In this document: in pieces, positions 1-14,493 of the stretch
Layout of the letters: the number at the start of each line of letters is the position of its first letter
Position numbering within the stretch: position 1 is the first letter of the stretch
From: Citrus sinensis
Taxonomy: Eukaryota; Streptophyta; Magnoliopsida; Sapindales; Rutaceae
DNA length: 64,000 nt
Assembly: GCF_022201045.2 (NCBI RefSeq)
Contig: NC_068559.1
Span: forward strand, 2,764,501-2,828,500
Direction: 5' to 3'
Position numbers and translations under genes: made by a program
The notes under the pieces: generated by a model
Seen by the model: the letters and a program-made list of their open reading frames with translations, nothing else
What the model was told of the DNA's origin: nothing
Databases searched by the model: none

Positions 1-363
1 TTTGATACAAAGACACATCCCATCCCCACCACACCTATTTACACAAACTGAATATGTCATCCAAGACTCGTTCATTTAATTTCATTGTAATACCAACACC
101 CAGAAGGTCTCAAATTAGTCACCCATTGACATCCCAACCACAGATTTTTTGAAATCTATAAGCATCCACTATCTAATCACAAAGAGCCTACCCTAAAACA
201 ACCGGCTCAACCTCTCGTTTTTTGAATCCCCATACCTACAACAGATCAGTAATCTCTCCCAAGATTTCACCCTTCTAAGTTCTAGTTTAATATGAAGTAG
301 CAATTTCTGAAATACAACCAAAATGCTCCCTGGTGACACAAAAACTTTTACGTTAGGATTCTA

Positions 364-4234
<3,871 letters not shown>

Positions 4235-4251
4235 CATAAACTGAGTATCTC

Positions 4252-4417
4252 TTTATTTCAACACGATTACAGGACCTTCATAGGCTAACTTAAACCTAAA
4301 ACATCCCTTGAGTTCAGGAAAAAAACAGAAAGTGAATGTTAAAACAAAGAAAGAAGCCTTCTGCTGCCAATTCGAAGATCATTTAACAGCATGTCCACCA
4401 AGCATATGCAAATTCAC
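4252..4417 (-). other. Probable terminal (mostly 3' UTR) exon of the ATP synthase small-subunit gene
   Basis: On the minus strand a pyrimidine-rich tract ends in an acceptor, TTTTAACAG, before 4417. The sequence then begins G-TGA, and an AATAAA polyadenylation signal lies at 4257-4252. If the donor in the preceding exon is used (cut after 5557), the leading G completes the last Lys codon and TGA is the stop. The product is then the same as from the unspliced TAA stop. The intron would be about 1.1 kb (4418-5556). The alternative is the last exon of another, unrecognised gene. Confidence 0.5.
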
Positions 4418-5552
4418 CTGTTAAAATACATAGAAATTAGAAGAAAGTTGAATCAAGAAACAATGACAGAGCATCAAGTGCAAGGAGAATTAATCAATCA
4501 TGAATTTCTTCTTTACACACTATAATATTTAATCCTTAAAATGATTCACCAAGTGAAAATTTTTTACTCTACTTAGCTACTAGGGTAACCAACTGTTTTC
4601 ATTTCACCACAAAATGAGAATGCATTAGCTGCCAATTACATTCCATGGAATTCTCAGGGACCTTCAGGATGAGCTAGCACGAATCTGATGAGTGACTACT
4701 TTCTACTAATGAAAGAATTATAAGTGACTTTGGGCAACACCTACAATTATCCAGCTAGAAGCATGGATAATGCTCTATGATAAGGAGGGGGAAAAAATAT
4801 ATATGAAAGGGGAGAGGGGAAGAGAGACAAGTTTCAACCAAAAGAACTACTGACATGTTAACCACGGATGTAACATCCAAAAGCAATAGTTACGCGATTT
4901 GCAAGGCAAAATGGCAAAAGCAAAACAAATTACCAACCACACCACAACCAAATTTTCCCTTCAAACCAATAATCCCTCTATGTCAGAAAGCATTTTCCTT
5001 CAATGTTAGCGAAAGCATATGTATTCCAGTGCACCAAAACTCAATATCCTAGAAGATTTTAAAATCAAATCTGTTGTTATAAACAAGATCCCTTGAGAGG
5101 GATTGCAGATCTGCAGCAATGAGCCAAAGACGAAAAACAATTACTCTGCAAATTATAATCCCACGCAAGTAAATGAATCTTCTCCCTCATATGCCAACCA
5201 AAAAATTGCAAATGATCCAAAACTTTTACCATTGAACCAAAGCAAAATCCCCAAAATGAAAACAGAGTCACAAAGTAATCCATGTGAGTAGGAAATTACA
5301 ACTTCAGTAAAATTAAGTAGAACAAGAGTATTGAGTCCCTAAATGTTCTGCCAAAAAAACAACTTCAAGTTCCATCCATTCCAATTCTACAGCCAAATTA
5401 CATGCTTCCAAATCTAACCTAAATATTATCTCCAGCGAAATTCCATTACACTAACCAGTCTTACTCACTTATTTCATCAGCTATAGCATCATCATAATCT
5501 ATAGATTCGACAATAATAATAAACAACGTTAATAAAATCTAGGGCTAGATGA

Positions 5553-5854
5553 TTACTTCTTGTGCCTCTGTACGAATGGAGAATTCTTTGCGTCCTCCTC
5601 TGCACATAATTTTAAAAATAAAAATTCAAATCAAATAAAAATAAATCGGGATTAATTTCACAAATTTCCGTAATTTGCGCATAGAGACGCATATACTTTG
5701 CTCTTATATGTGAGAGAAGATATGAGGGGTTACCAGTTAAACCAAGAGAGAACTTAGTGATGATGGTGCCGGTGATGGCGAATCCCACCAGGAATGGCCA
5801 GTTCCGATTCCATTCTCTCCTGAAGAAGATCGGCCACGGGTCGAATTTTCTCAT
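5553..5854 (-). CDS. Mitochondrial ATP synthase small (about 6 kDa) subunit
   Basis: A small plant F1Fo-ATP synthase subunit of the inner mitochondrial membrane. Exon 1 is 5854-5734 and exon 2 is 5599-5553, joined in phase to give 55 residues, the usual length of this family. It begins MRKFDPWPIFFRREW, has one hydrophobic segment (about residues 19-38, WPFLVGFAITGTIITKF) and ends with a hydrophilic EEDAKNSPFVQRHKK tail, the family hallmark. The second exon is only 47 bases and too short for simple ORF finding. The stop at 5555-5553 (TAA) overlaps a possible GTAATC donor, and splicing there to the exon at 4417 would replace TAA by TGA without changing the protein. Site II type motifs lie just upstream, as is common for nuclear genes of oxidative phosphorylation. 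Confidence 0.88.
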
Positions 5855-5976
5855 TTTTGCGTCCGATTAAATTTGTGATTTCGAGCAACTCAAAACGAAA
5901 CTTTGCAGACTTTAATTGATTTTGTTTACCAGCACTCAGCCTCTGACTCTTAACCACACGCAGCTGCTGCAATTAG

Positions 5977-6027
5977 TGGGCCGGGCCGGACAGGAATCAC
6001 CACGCACAACAATTGGGCCAGATGGGG
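5977..6027 (-). promoter_or_regulatory. Site II-type elements upstream of the ATP synthase subunit gene
   Basis: Two TGGGCC motifs (5977-5982 and 6014-6019) and a near match TGGGGCC (about 6023-6029) sit 120-175 bases upstream of the start codon. In plants paired TGGGCY site II elements, bound by TCP factors, are typical of nuclear genes for mitochondrial respiratory and ribosomal proteins. The motifs are visible directly; function is inferred from the neighbouring gene. Confidence 0.5.
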
Positions 6028-7169
6028 CCGTCGGGCTTTGGTCGAAGACGGGGCAGCCTTCATTACATTGCTTTTGTTGAGTGCTGGACTCCTCCTAATG
6101 TTTGTTCAAAGAGTGGAGCTTTTTGAAAATCCTACTAAATACCCCAGCTTAATTCTATTCCCTGAAATACTCCAGCTTAATTTATAAAATACTAACCATA
6201 AATTAAAATCAATCATATTGTAATTAAATTTCACCCTAAAAAATATATAAATATATGTAAATCCTAAAATCTTAAATTATTTTTTTCTTATTACATGATT
6301 TATACCTCCAAATTTATAAATTCTTAAAAATTTCTCAAAAAATATTTCCAATTAAAATTTAAAATATAAATATAAATTATGAAATAGGGTGGGTATAACA
6401 AATTGTGTTAAAAGAATAATTTATTTAAATGTTTTATTAAATTTTTATTCAAAACAAAAAAAAGAGTCTTTTATCTTTGGTTATTTAGGTAATTTCAATT
6501 AGAAAATGTTTTGCAAGAAATTTAGACGGTGTCAAAAGGGCTACTCCTGTTCAAAATTTTAAATAGGCAGTTATTTCTAGACAACTTTTATCTATTTTGA
6601 TGTAGATAGTATAATGTTAACCAATGTTAATGTTAATGTCCTTTCATGTTAATGTTCTTCTTTTCCATCCAAAAAGACCAAATTTAATATGAAAAAAAAA
6701 TTAAATATCTAATTTTAAATTATTAGCAGTTTAGCTATTCATTTTTTAAATGATGGAGTTTAGATATCTATTCAAACAAGACTCAAGGGATCAACTGTTC
6801 TTTTCTTCCTATTTAATTTAAATTAATTTCGGTCTAAATCATGGTGCGAACATAATTTTGGTCTAAATCTTAATCTAAATCTTGTTTATTTATTATTTTC
6901 TCAAGTTTAAATCGATGGATTCCATCTTTAAACCTCAACATATATCCAAACTTGGGTTCGTACTTGGATCAGTTTAAACAAAAATTTATAAAAAAAAAAA
7001 AGAAAAGAAAAAGTTACAAATGTATCCATTTTGCTTGATTTAGACCTCTAACTACAAGATCACTATGATCTCCTTTCTGATTGGATATCGAGAAATAAGT
7101 AATTGCCCTATCAAAAGAAAAAGAAAAGGAAATAAGTAATTACGTTTTCATGCTTGAGCATTCAAATAG

Positions 7170-7245
7170 GTAGCTTTAGCTCGAACCCTTGCACTCATTA
7201 TTCTAAGTGTAAGGACTCTCCCACTGGACCAAAGTCCCATTGGTT
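7170..7245 (-). mobile_element. tRNA-derived SINE head (degenerate)
   Basis: Read on the minus strand, TGGTCCAGTGG (7231-7221) fits the Pol III A box TRGYNNARNNG exactly. GGTTCGAGCT (7087-direction end at 7178) fits most of the B box GGTTCGANTCC. Spacing between boxes is about 33 bases, normal for tRNA and plant SINEs. The intervening sequence does not fold as a tRNA. A pyrimidine-rich stretch lies further downstream on the same strand (7104-7128), but the 3' end and target duplication are uncertain. Confidence 0.5.
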
Positions 7246-7893
7246 GTTGCTTGCTTGCCATGTTTGACTTGTCATTGGTGAGACCTTGCACTTTGAGCTT
7301 AAACTAAAGGCCGCCAACCAAATAGCATAGTGGACTACATACACGTAATACACTAAAAAAAAGAAGCACAAAATGAAGACAATAGAGTAAGAAATTAGAA
7401 CATTGGAATAATTAGATAATCATTGTGCCAAGTTGCATTTCTTTAATTAAAATGAAACATCATTATCAAGTAAATTGACATGACAAGTTGCACTTAATGT
7501 ATGCTAGGAGACTCGCAATCAGAGTAATTACTTTTGTCTAGGTCTTTTCTTTTTCTTTTTTAATTTTAAGACTAAAAAATTGGTGAACGCGACAGATAAT
7601 ATGTCAATTTGAAACCAAATTTGAGTGGTACTCAAGCGCTACCCACGTCAAATTTCAGTATCCTTGTATCCACCACTTCGGTCACTTGCAGGGCCAGCTC
7701 TATATTTCAGGCTTGCTGCCAATGGATGAGTTGTTATTTCGTTGTTTCTGTCGGTGCTTCTATATGGGCTTTGTTTTGAAAATTCTCCTCTCCTTGCTGA
7801 CCATTCATATTTTTGCCATCTGATGTGTCAATACTCATAGGATTTTGGGTCATTTGGGATCCCATAACTTGTTCTCGTTTTGAGTGCTGCTTA

Positions 7894-7965
7894 TTGTCTA
7901 GAAGGGTGAGTGAACTGCGAGAGAATGCAGTTTCTCTCCCCAGTAGCTCGCACCCTTCTAGACAA
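7894..7965. repeat. 72-base long hairpin (15-bp perfect outer stem)
   Basis: TTGTCTAGAAGGGTG at 7894 is perfectly complementary to CACCCTTCTAGACAA ending at 7965. Pairing continues inward imperfectly (GTGAACTG..GAGAGAA with TTCTCTCCCCAGTAG) to a loop of about five bases, so about 27 of 32 positions pair. It could be a small MITE, or a transcribed foldback with a precursor-like shape. No coding function is seen. Confidence 0.55.
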
Positions 7966-8874
7966 AAATAAATAAATAAATAAAAGCCCTGCTATAAAAA
8001 GAAAAAGAAAATAAAAAAGTGACGAGCTGCTGCAGATCTCCTATAGACAATAAGCACTCCTCTCCCTCTCTCCCTCTCCAGATCGGACTATTGGAGTTGA
8101 GAGAAAGATTCTGAAAAATTTTCTGAAATTAGATACTTGTGATGAGCAACAAGTATATGAATGGCGACTGGAAGGCGAGTAAGTTATGCATGTGAAGCGC
8201 GTGTGAAAAGTTAACTTAACTTTTTCCCCCAATGTTAGGAAAAAGCGCGGCTGCACATCTGAAAGAGTGCTGCTTTCCTCGTGATGTCTTTTTTTTTTTT
8301 CGGAAATTATTTTACTACCAAAATTAATTATAATTTACTAAAAAAATATATTTTACTGCTAAATATTTGTGTCATTATTAATTTATTATTATTCTGTTAA
8401 AAAATAAATATTTAATAAAAATTGAGTTAAAAATTGATTTCATCTCTAAGAGTTTTAAAAGATAATTTTACCCGTTGTAATTTAAGTATTATATGTTAGA
8501 ATAACTTTAGTAATAAAATGATAATTTTTCTAAAAATTTTTTAGTAAAATGATAGTTTATCTATCAAATTAATAAATAATTTTTCTCTTACAACTGAGAA
8601 TGTCTTTGATATCATTGTGACATCAGTAAGACATTAGGAAAGTTTTAACGTTCTTAACGAAATAATAGTGAATTGACAACGGTACAAATGTTTGATAGTA
8701 AGATACATTTTTTGACAAATCATGGTACTGACATGATATGTCAAAATAAATTTAATATTAAAATGATAATATTTTTTTTTTAATATTTTAGCAAATGCTA
8801 GGCATGATGACATGAGGGTAGAGACCCAAAACGGCAGCACACTCGCCCCCCAAGCACACGACACGTGTGGTTTT

Positions 8875-8966
8875 AGTACTTAGCTTATAAAATAAATAAC
8901 AAGTATGTACAACTTTTATCAGTACTTAGCTTATAAAATAAATAACAAGTATGTACAACTTTTATA
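8875..8966. repeat. 46-bp tandem duplication
   Basis: AGTACTTAGCTTATAAAATA begins at 8875 and again at 8921, and the two 46-base units match almost perfectly through GTATGTACAACTTTTAT. This is a recent local duplication in intergenic DNA, with no sign of transposon ends. Confidence 0.85.
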
Positions 8967-9541
8967 ATGATAGAAATATAAAATACTGATGTTTCAGATA
9001 TTCTCCATCTAGCAAAATAAATAACTTATTATTTATAGTTACGCTTTAGAAAATAAAAAAAATAAATTTATCATTTACATATATACATTAGATCTGTTCG
9101 AATTTCAATATTATACAAATCCATTCATGCTCAGTACAAAAATACAATGATTACACGAGTGCTGTTGCCGAGGCTTATCATGGCAGCAGATTACGGTAAA
9201 CAATCTTGCTCGCAACCAGTACGTGTCCCCACTTCATATCTTGTGACGTGGACTTGACGAAGCCAGTGGCCCAAGCTAAACGACCGAACATAAAAAAAGA
9301 AAAAAAGAAAAAAAAAAAAAGGCGCATTTCCCCTCGCCTCTCTTACAACCGAAGAAGATATGTCTGATCTCATTGCTGTACGACACTACAACCGCCACCA
9401 CCCAGCTCTTTGAAGCCAATCTCCAGACTCCGGTTGCAGCAGCATTAAAATCCAAACTGCCCTCTCGTTCGACGACATATTTATATTATTAGCCGATACA
9501 TCTTGACTTGATAGCCGCTGCTCTATTGGCTAAAGAGGATA

Positions 9542-12163
9542 ATGGGCATCCCCTGCGACGACATCGTATTGGTCCAGCTAGGCAGTACCCCGACCGAGCC
9601 CAGCGTCGTCACCGTCAATTGCCCGGACAAGAATGGCCTCGGCTGCGATCTCTGCCGCATAATTCTCGAGTTTGGTCTTTTTATTGTACGAGGGGGTACG
9701 TATAAAATACAAACATACGAATGTAAAAGAACGTTTGTTTGATAACATTTTGATTTTTTGAGGATGTCTACAGTAGCTTGTAATTTTACAAAGTTAAAAG
9801 GACTTTGTAACTTGTTCTGTAGAAAGTGCTTTTTTTTTTTCTTTTTTTTTTTGGGCCACAGATACACTATAGTTGATGGACATTTAGACAAGGTGATTCT
9901 AGTGGCATCCTAAATTTTTGTATTCAAATTATAATTGTGATTGAATATATTTTATTTATTTAATGTAGATTTCTCTACGGATGGAAGATGGTGTTACATA
10001 GTGTTGTGGGTAGTGCCAGATGCAAGTTCAGATAAAGTTGATTGGGAAAGCTTGAAGAATCGGCTTTTATCAGTGTGCCCGTCTATTTTGGTCTCGTATT
10101 ACTTTAACCAGCCATCGAGTAACTCTTCAAAGCCTTCACTGTATTTATTGAAGTACTGTTGCGTTGACCGAAAAGGGCTTCTTCATGGTAACTTGATGGT
10201 ATCATTGTGTCAGGTTCTTTAATATGCTTATTCATTTATTCATTTATTTGGGATGAAACTGGGCATTTGGACTGATTCATTTCTTTTTTGAATTCTTACT
10301 AGACGCTACTAAAGTTCTCACGGAACTTGAATTTACAATTCAAAGAGTTAAAGTGATGACAACCCCAGATGGCAGAGTTTTGGACTTGTTCTTTATAACC
10401 GATGGATTGTAAGTTCTTGTCATTTTATCCGAATTATACCTTATATTATATCTATATCTGTATGTGTGTGTATATATATATATACACATCTCTGTATGTT
10501 TGTATGTATGTCTGTGTGTGTGTGTGCGCATGTGCGTGTGTGTATTTAATGTTGGCTTCAATTCAATGGCATCTCTTCAGTACAGTGTCTTAAAAGTAAT
10601 TAGGGAGTAACTGATGCTCAAAAGAATGATAAGTGCTGGTTTAGAGACGGTCTGTTTTCATTGTTGAACGTCTGGCTGCAGAAGTTTTTTGTTCATTTGC
10701 CTGGTAACTGGATACGCTTGAAGAAGATTTTGCTTTGTAAAGCCTGATTCTGAAGGAGTATTCTTTACCACTTTCCTCATTATTTTGATATTATCACCTA
10801 AATTGAGGTTCAGGGGTATCATTTCGGCTGACAGAGTAAATAGTGGATTCAAAACGTATGCTTCATGTTGAACGCCATTAAGCAGTATTTTAGTTACTAT
10901 CTTCTGCTATCATTTTTCAGGGAGCTTTTACACACGAAACAGAGACGTGAGGAGACGTGTGAACATATGATTGCTGTTTTAGGAGAGTATTCCATAAGTT
11001 GTGAAATTCAGTTGGCTGGGCCTGAATATGAAAGTCTGCAAGCGTTCACTTCCCTCCCTCCAGCAGTGGCAGAAGAGTTATTTGGCTCTGAGCTGCTAGA
11101 TAAAGAGGATTTCTCTAGAGTACTCAGCACAGAGGTCACACAGAACAAGGCCAGTATTACAGTGGATAATCTATTAAGTCCAGCTCATACCTTGCTTCAA
11201 ATAAAGTGTGCTGATCAAAAGGGCCTCTTTTATGACATTCTGAGGACTTCAAAGGACTTAAATATTCAGGTACTTGGTTTTGAGCTTCTGTTATTTACAA
11301 TTCTTGTTCTTACTGTACCTGGTCTGATGGCCATGCTTTTCTTTTGAATTGCTTGCATATAAAGGGATTCAAAACTAAATGTCTCTTCTTCTGATTTCAA
11401 CTGAACTTTTTGCATTTATATGTTCTTTTGGTCTAGGGGAACAATAGATATAGATTTCTGTTTCTCCTCTAATAATTATTTATGAGAAAATCTTAAAGAG
11501 AGTACCAATTTCACGGGAAAGTTGTGTTTTCTTTTTTCTTTGGATGTGCATCTGTATGCATATGTTAATAGGTATAAGACCAATCCGTTTTTGCAACTAC
11601 TAGTTTACCAATACATGGCTGTTGTTCTTTTGCAATTAGATTGCTTATGGTAGAATCTCTTCAAGCGTGAAAGGCTACCGGAACATGGATCTATTCATTC
11701 GGCAAACAGATGGGAAGAAGGTCGTGGATCCTAAGCAACAGACTGCTCTATGCTTTCATCTAAAAGAGGAGATGCTTCACCCCTTGCGTGTTATGGTTAC
11801 CAACCGAGGCCCAGATACTGAGCTCTTGGTCGCTAATCCTGTTGAATTATGCGGAAAAGGAAGACCCCGTGTATTCTATGATGTTACTTTGGCTCTAAAA
11901 GCGTTGGGAATATGCATTTTCTCGGTAAGAATTGATGATCTCATTTATGTTTTGGCATATGCTGTGCTTTTACCCAACTTTTTCTGTGACTCAGCAGTTT
12001 TATCCTTGGTTTATAGGCTGAAATTGGAAGGCATTCCACTTCCCACCGACAGTGGGAAGTTTACAGGTTCCTTCTGGATGAAAGTCTAGAGTTCCCATTG
12101 GCAAGCAGCCAAGCCAGGAATCGGATAGTGGAAAAAGTGAAAAAGACATTGATGGGCTGGTGA
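9542..12163 (+). CDS. ACR9: ACT domain repeat protein, ACR9/ACR10 type
   Basis: A protein built of ACT domains, which bind small ligands such as amino acids; plant ACR proteins are thought to be amino-acid or nitrogen sensors. Exons, all GT-AG: 9542-9695, 9969-10187, 10303-10408, 10921-11269, 11640-11924, 12017-12163, giving 419 residues, the normal family length. ACT1 starts near residue 20 (VVTVNCPDKNGLGCDLC), ACT2 near 112 (LKYCCVDRKGLLHD), ACT3 near 250 (LLQIKCADQKGLFYDILRTS) and ACT4 near 325 (after NRGPDTELLVANPVE). It starts MGIPCDD and ends KKTLMGW, as expected of the ACR9/10 branch. No enzyme domain is attached, unlike bacterial GlnD. Intron 3 carries TA/TG microsatellite DNA (about 10460-10540). 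ACR9 and ACR10 cannot be separated by eye; ACR9 is favoured. Confidence 0.92.
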
Positions 12164-12639
12164 GCTGATTTATATACTGTATGTTAACTTGCAGCTGACA
12201 TAGCTGACATGCCTCTCAATTCTCGTCTGACTTGCCGGCACCTCTCATCACTCTTGCTGACTTGCCGTTAATAGCTCAACTCTACCTACAAAGGATGTTT
12301 CAGATTGGTGGTGTGCAGGGAACAAGTCTCTTACCATTCACTCGATGTATGTCATCATCACTTATACATCATTTGTAACGTCAATTAAAACACAGTGGTT
12401 CCATTATTTTTCATCTTTCCGCATACTTGGTAATAATTGTCCCAGATGCAGTCTTTCTTCCATTACTTTCTTAGAAATTGACAAATGCCAAGTGAAAATT
12501 GTTAAAAGAAATTTAAGAATTTAAAATATGTTTACATTGTGTTATAATCGTAAGCATGTTTTACAAATGATCTTAAAAATAATAGGCACAGTTCGATCGC
12601 TAAAATTGAACACGTTACCCATCATTCTCCCAATTATTT

Positions 12640-12950
12640 GTTTTTAAGGAGTCGGGGACATCTTGCCCGCCAATGGTACAATAATCCAGTCTGTCATTTG
12701 GGTGCTAAAGAACTAAAGATGGGCCATCTCGCTTGCGATTGCACGAAACCTAGACTACCAGCTCATTATGCGAGGCTCTGCAACAATTGCTTACTGCTGA
12801 CTGCACCAACGAGAAGGCTTGAAATCACTGCCGTAAACCTGGTAACCTTGCTCGTGAGTGCCTAAACAAGCCTGTCTGAACACTACTTGCCGCAATTGTC
12901 GCCAGCCAGGTCATTTTAGCAGTGACTGTGTATGCATTGTCATAGATATT
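12640..12950 (+). pseudogene. Broken CCHC zinc-knuckle (GIS2/HEXBP-like) pseudogene
   Basis: Fragments of several nucleic-acid-binding zinc knuckles (C-x2-C-x4-H-x4-C) are visible in shifting frames: GHLARQ..NNPVC, then MGHLACDCTKPR, then LCNNC, then a knuckle whose first Cys is now a TGA and whose His is Asn (NHCRKPGNLAREC), and finally an intact knuckle CRNCRQPGHFSSDC in a different frame. Stops and frameshifts rule out a working product. The lack of introns suggests a processed copy of a plant multi-knuckle protein. It lies about 480 bases downstream of the ACR9-type gene. Confidence 0.72.
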
Positions 12951-14493
12951 ACCGCATGCAAGTTGGATCCTAGGATTAATTAATTTGGAATATGTGATGA
13001 GAAAGAATTATTATTGTTATTGACAATCTAGGTGACTTTTTTTTTTTTAATATAAAATTTGAATAGACTTAAATTACTTTGAATTTTGAATAGAAATCAA
13101 TGTTTGAATGTAAGTGATATATTTTTTCTTTTTGTTTGAATTACTAAAAATAAATGTTAACTTAAAAAACCGAAAACTAATATTTTCATATTTTTGTCCT
13201 TATAAATTATAAATGTTAAATAAATAACAAATATATCAAAGAACATAAATAAAATGATATATTATTATAATATAAATCATTTTCAATTGAATATATCCTT
13301 TTAATATTCTAAATTAGTATCTATTAATTAATTTCATTATAATTTATGATGTTTTTATATGCAAAATATTCATAAAAAATTAGAACGATAAACAATGCTA
13401 ATTTGAAGAAAATAGAAAAAAAAATAATAATAGACTGCCACTATATTATCACAAATTATAAAGATAGGTAATAATGCTAGTTATTAAATTTTATTTAGTT
13501 AAGAATAAAAATTAATTAATCAGATATGATTATTTTGGAGAATATTTTTTAGTTATATCATTCATACTTTTTAAATTAAACAAAAAGTTAAAAAAAATTA
13601 GCATAATGATTTAAAAAACAAAAAATTTGCATTAAATTGAAAAAAAAAGGGATTTAGGGCCTGTTTGGGATTGCTTTTGAGAGGTTTTTAAGTGATTTTG
13701 AAAATTAAAAAACCAATTTTAGTGTTTGGTAAAAAAAAATCAAAATTATTTTTGTCAAAATCAACCCCTCTTACAACTTATTTTGAAAAGCAATAAATGA
13801 GTAGTTTTTAGATTCTGATTTTGAGAATCGATTTTATCCTTTAATACAATTTTATAATTATTCTTAAAATTATTATCTAAACCCAAAATTATCCTTATTT
13901 GAATCGGAAACAAAATCAATATTTTAATAAATTTTTATTATAATTCATCAATATAAATGTATTAATATCAATTTATTAGTCGAATTATTATTAAATTTGT
14001 TTCACTATATTATAAATTTAATTCTCAATTGTTTTAAGATAAAAAATAAAAAATAAAATCAATAAATTATAAATTTTATTTTTAGTAAATATTATTATAA
14101 TACGCAATTAAAAATATTATATATACATGTTTTTATATGTATAAGTAAATTTTATCTTACATTATGTATATTTTAGTCATTTATTTTCTCTCAACAGTTT
14201 AAAAGTGAAATATATCAAATGTCTATGACTACTTTCAAAACTCACAGTACTTCTAAAAATAAAATTTACCAAATACTTAACTAATTCTCTTAACAGCTGA
14301 TTATTTCTTCAACACAGCTAATATAAATTATTTTAAAAGTTATTACATTCCTAAAATAGTACTTAAGTGATTGAAATTAAATCAATTAAGAAAAAAGCAA
14401 CAGCCGTTTGTTAATTTTATATTATTACCAATAGGAAAGCAAAATCACAGTTCAGAGCTAAACATATCTTAATTATTATTTTTTAACCTTCAG
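12951..14493. other. Very AT-rich intergenic DNA with a possible transposon end
   Basis: No gene is visible. At 13657 the motif GGGCCTGTTTGGGATTGC, followed by TTTTGAG, looks like the terminal repeat of a common class of plant MITE-like elements. I cannot find a convincing matching right end; the poor candidate is GCAACAGCCGTTTG near 14397-14410. The remainder is A/T homopolymer-rich. The final 30 bases or so are the 3' UTR side of the isomerase gene. Confidence 0.5.
13657..13760. mobile_element. Possible left end of a MITE-like element
   Basis: GGGCCTGTTTGG followed by ATTGCTTTTGAGAGG resembles terminal inverted repeats frequent in plant non-autonomous DNA transposons. The mate repeat was not identified, so the extent and superfamily are unknown. 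Confidence 0.3.

Larger units (their letters stand above)
5855..9541. other. Long AT-rich intergenic region
   Basis: About 3.7 kb without a supportable gene. It contains the site II cluster, a tRNA-derived SINE-like head (7170-7245), a strong 72-base hairpin (7894-7965), a 46-bp tandem duplication (8875-8966) and many A/T runs. A CACGTG G-box lies at 8862-8867. The last roughly 200 bases should be the promoter and 5' UTR of the ACR9-type gene, with a TATTTATATT-like stretch near 9477-9490. Short open frames here show no family resemblance. Confidence 0.6.

Noticed and set aside
4384-4417. VNLHMLGGHAVK as the end of a separate gene
   Set aside because: No upstream exon could be found; the same exon is explained by the stop-codon intron of the ATP synthase gene in another phase.
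5077-5291. Open frames on both strands between the ATP synthase exons
   Set aside because: Overlapping, low-complexity, without splice-compatible neighbours; they lie in the presumed last intron.
5754-5972. Open frame MQQLRVVKSQRLSAG on the minus strand
   Set aside because: Overlaps the 5' UTR and first exon of the ATP synthase subunit in another frame; ends in a His run from a repetitive GATGGTG stretch and has no family resemblance.
10340-10561. His/Thr-rich open frames on both strands
   Set aside because: Produced by the TA/TG microsatellite in intron 3 of the ACR9-type gene.
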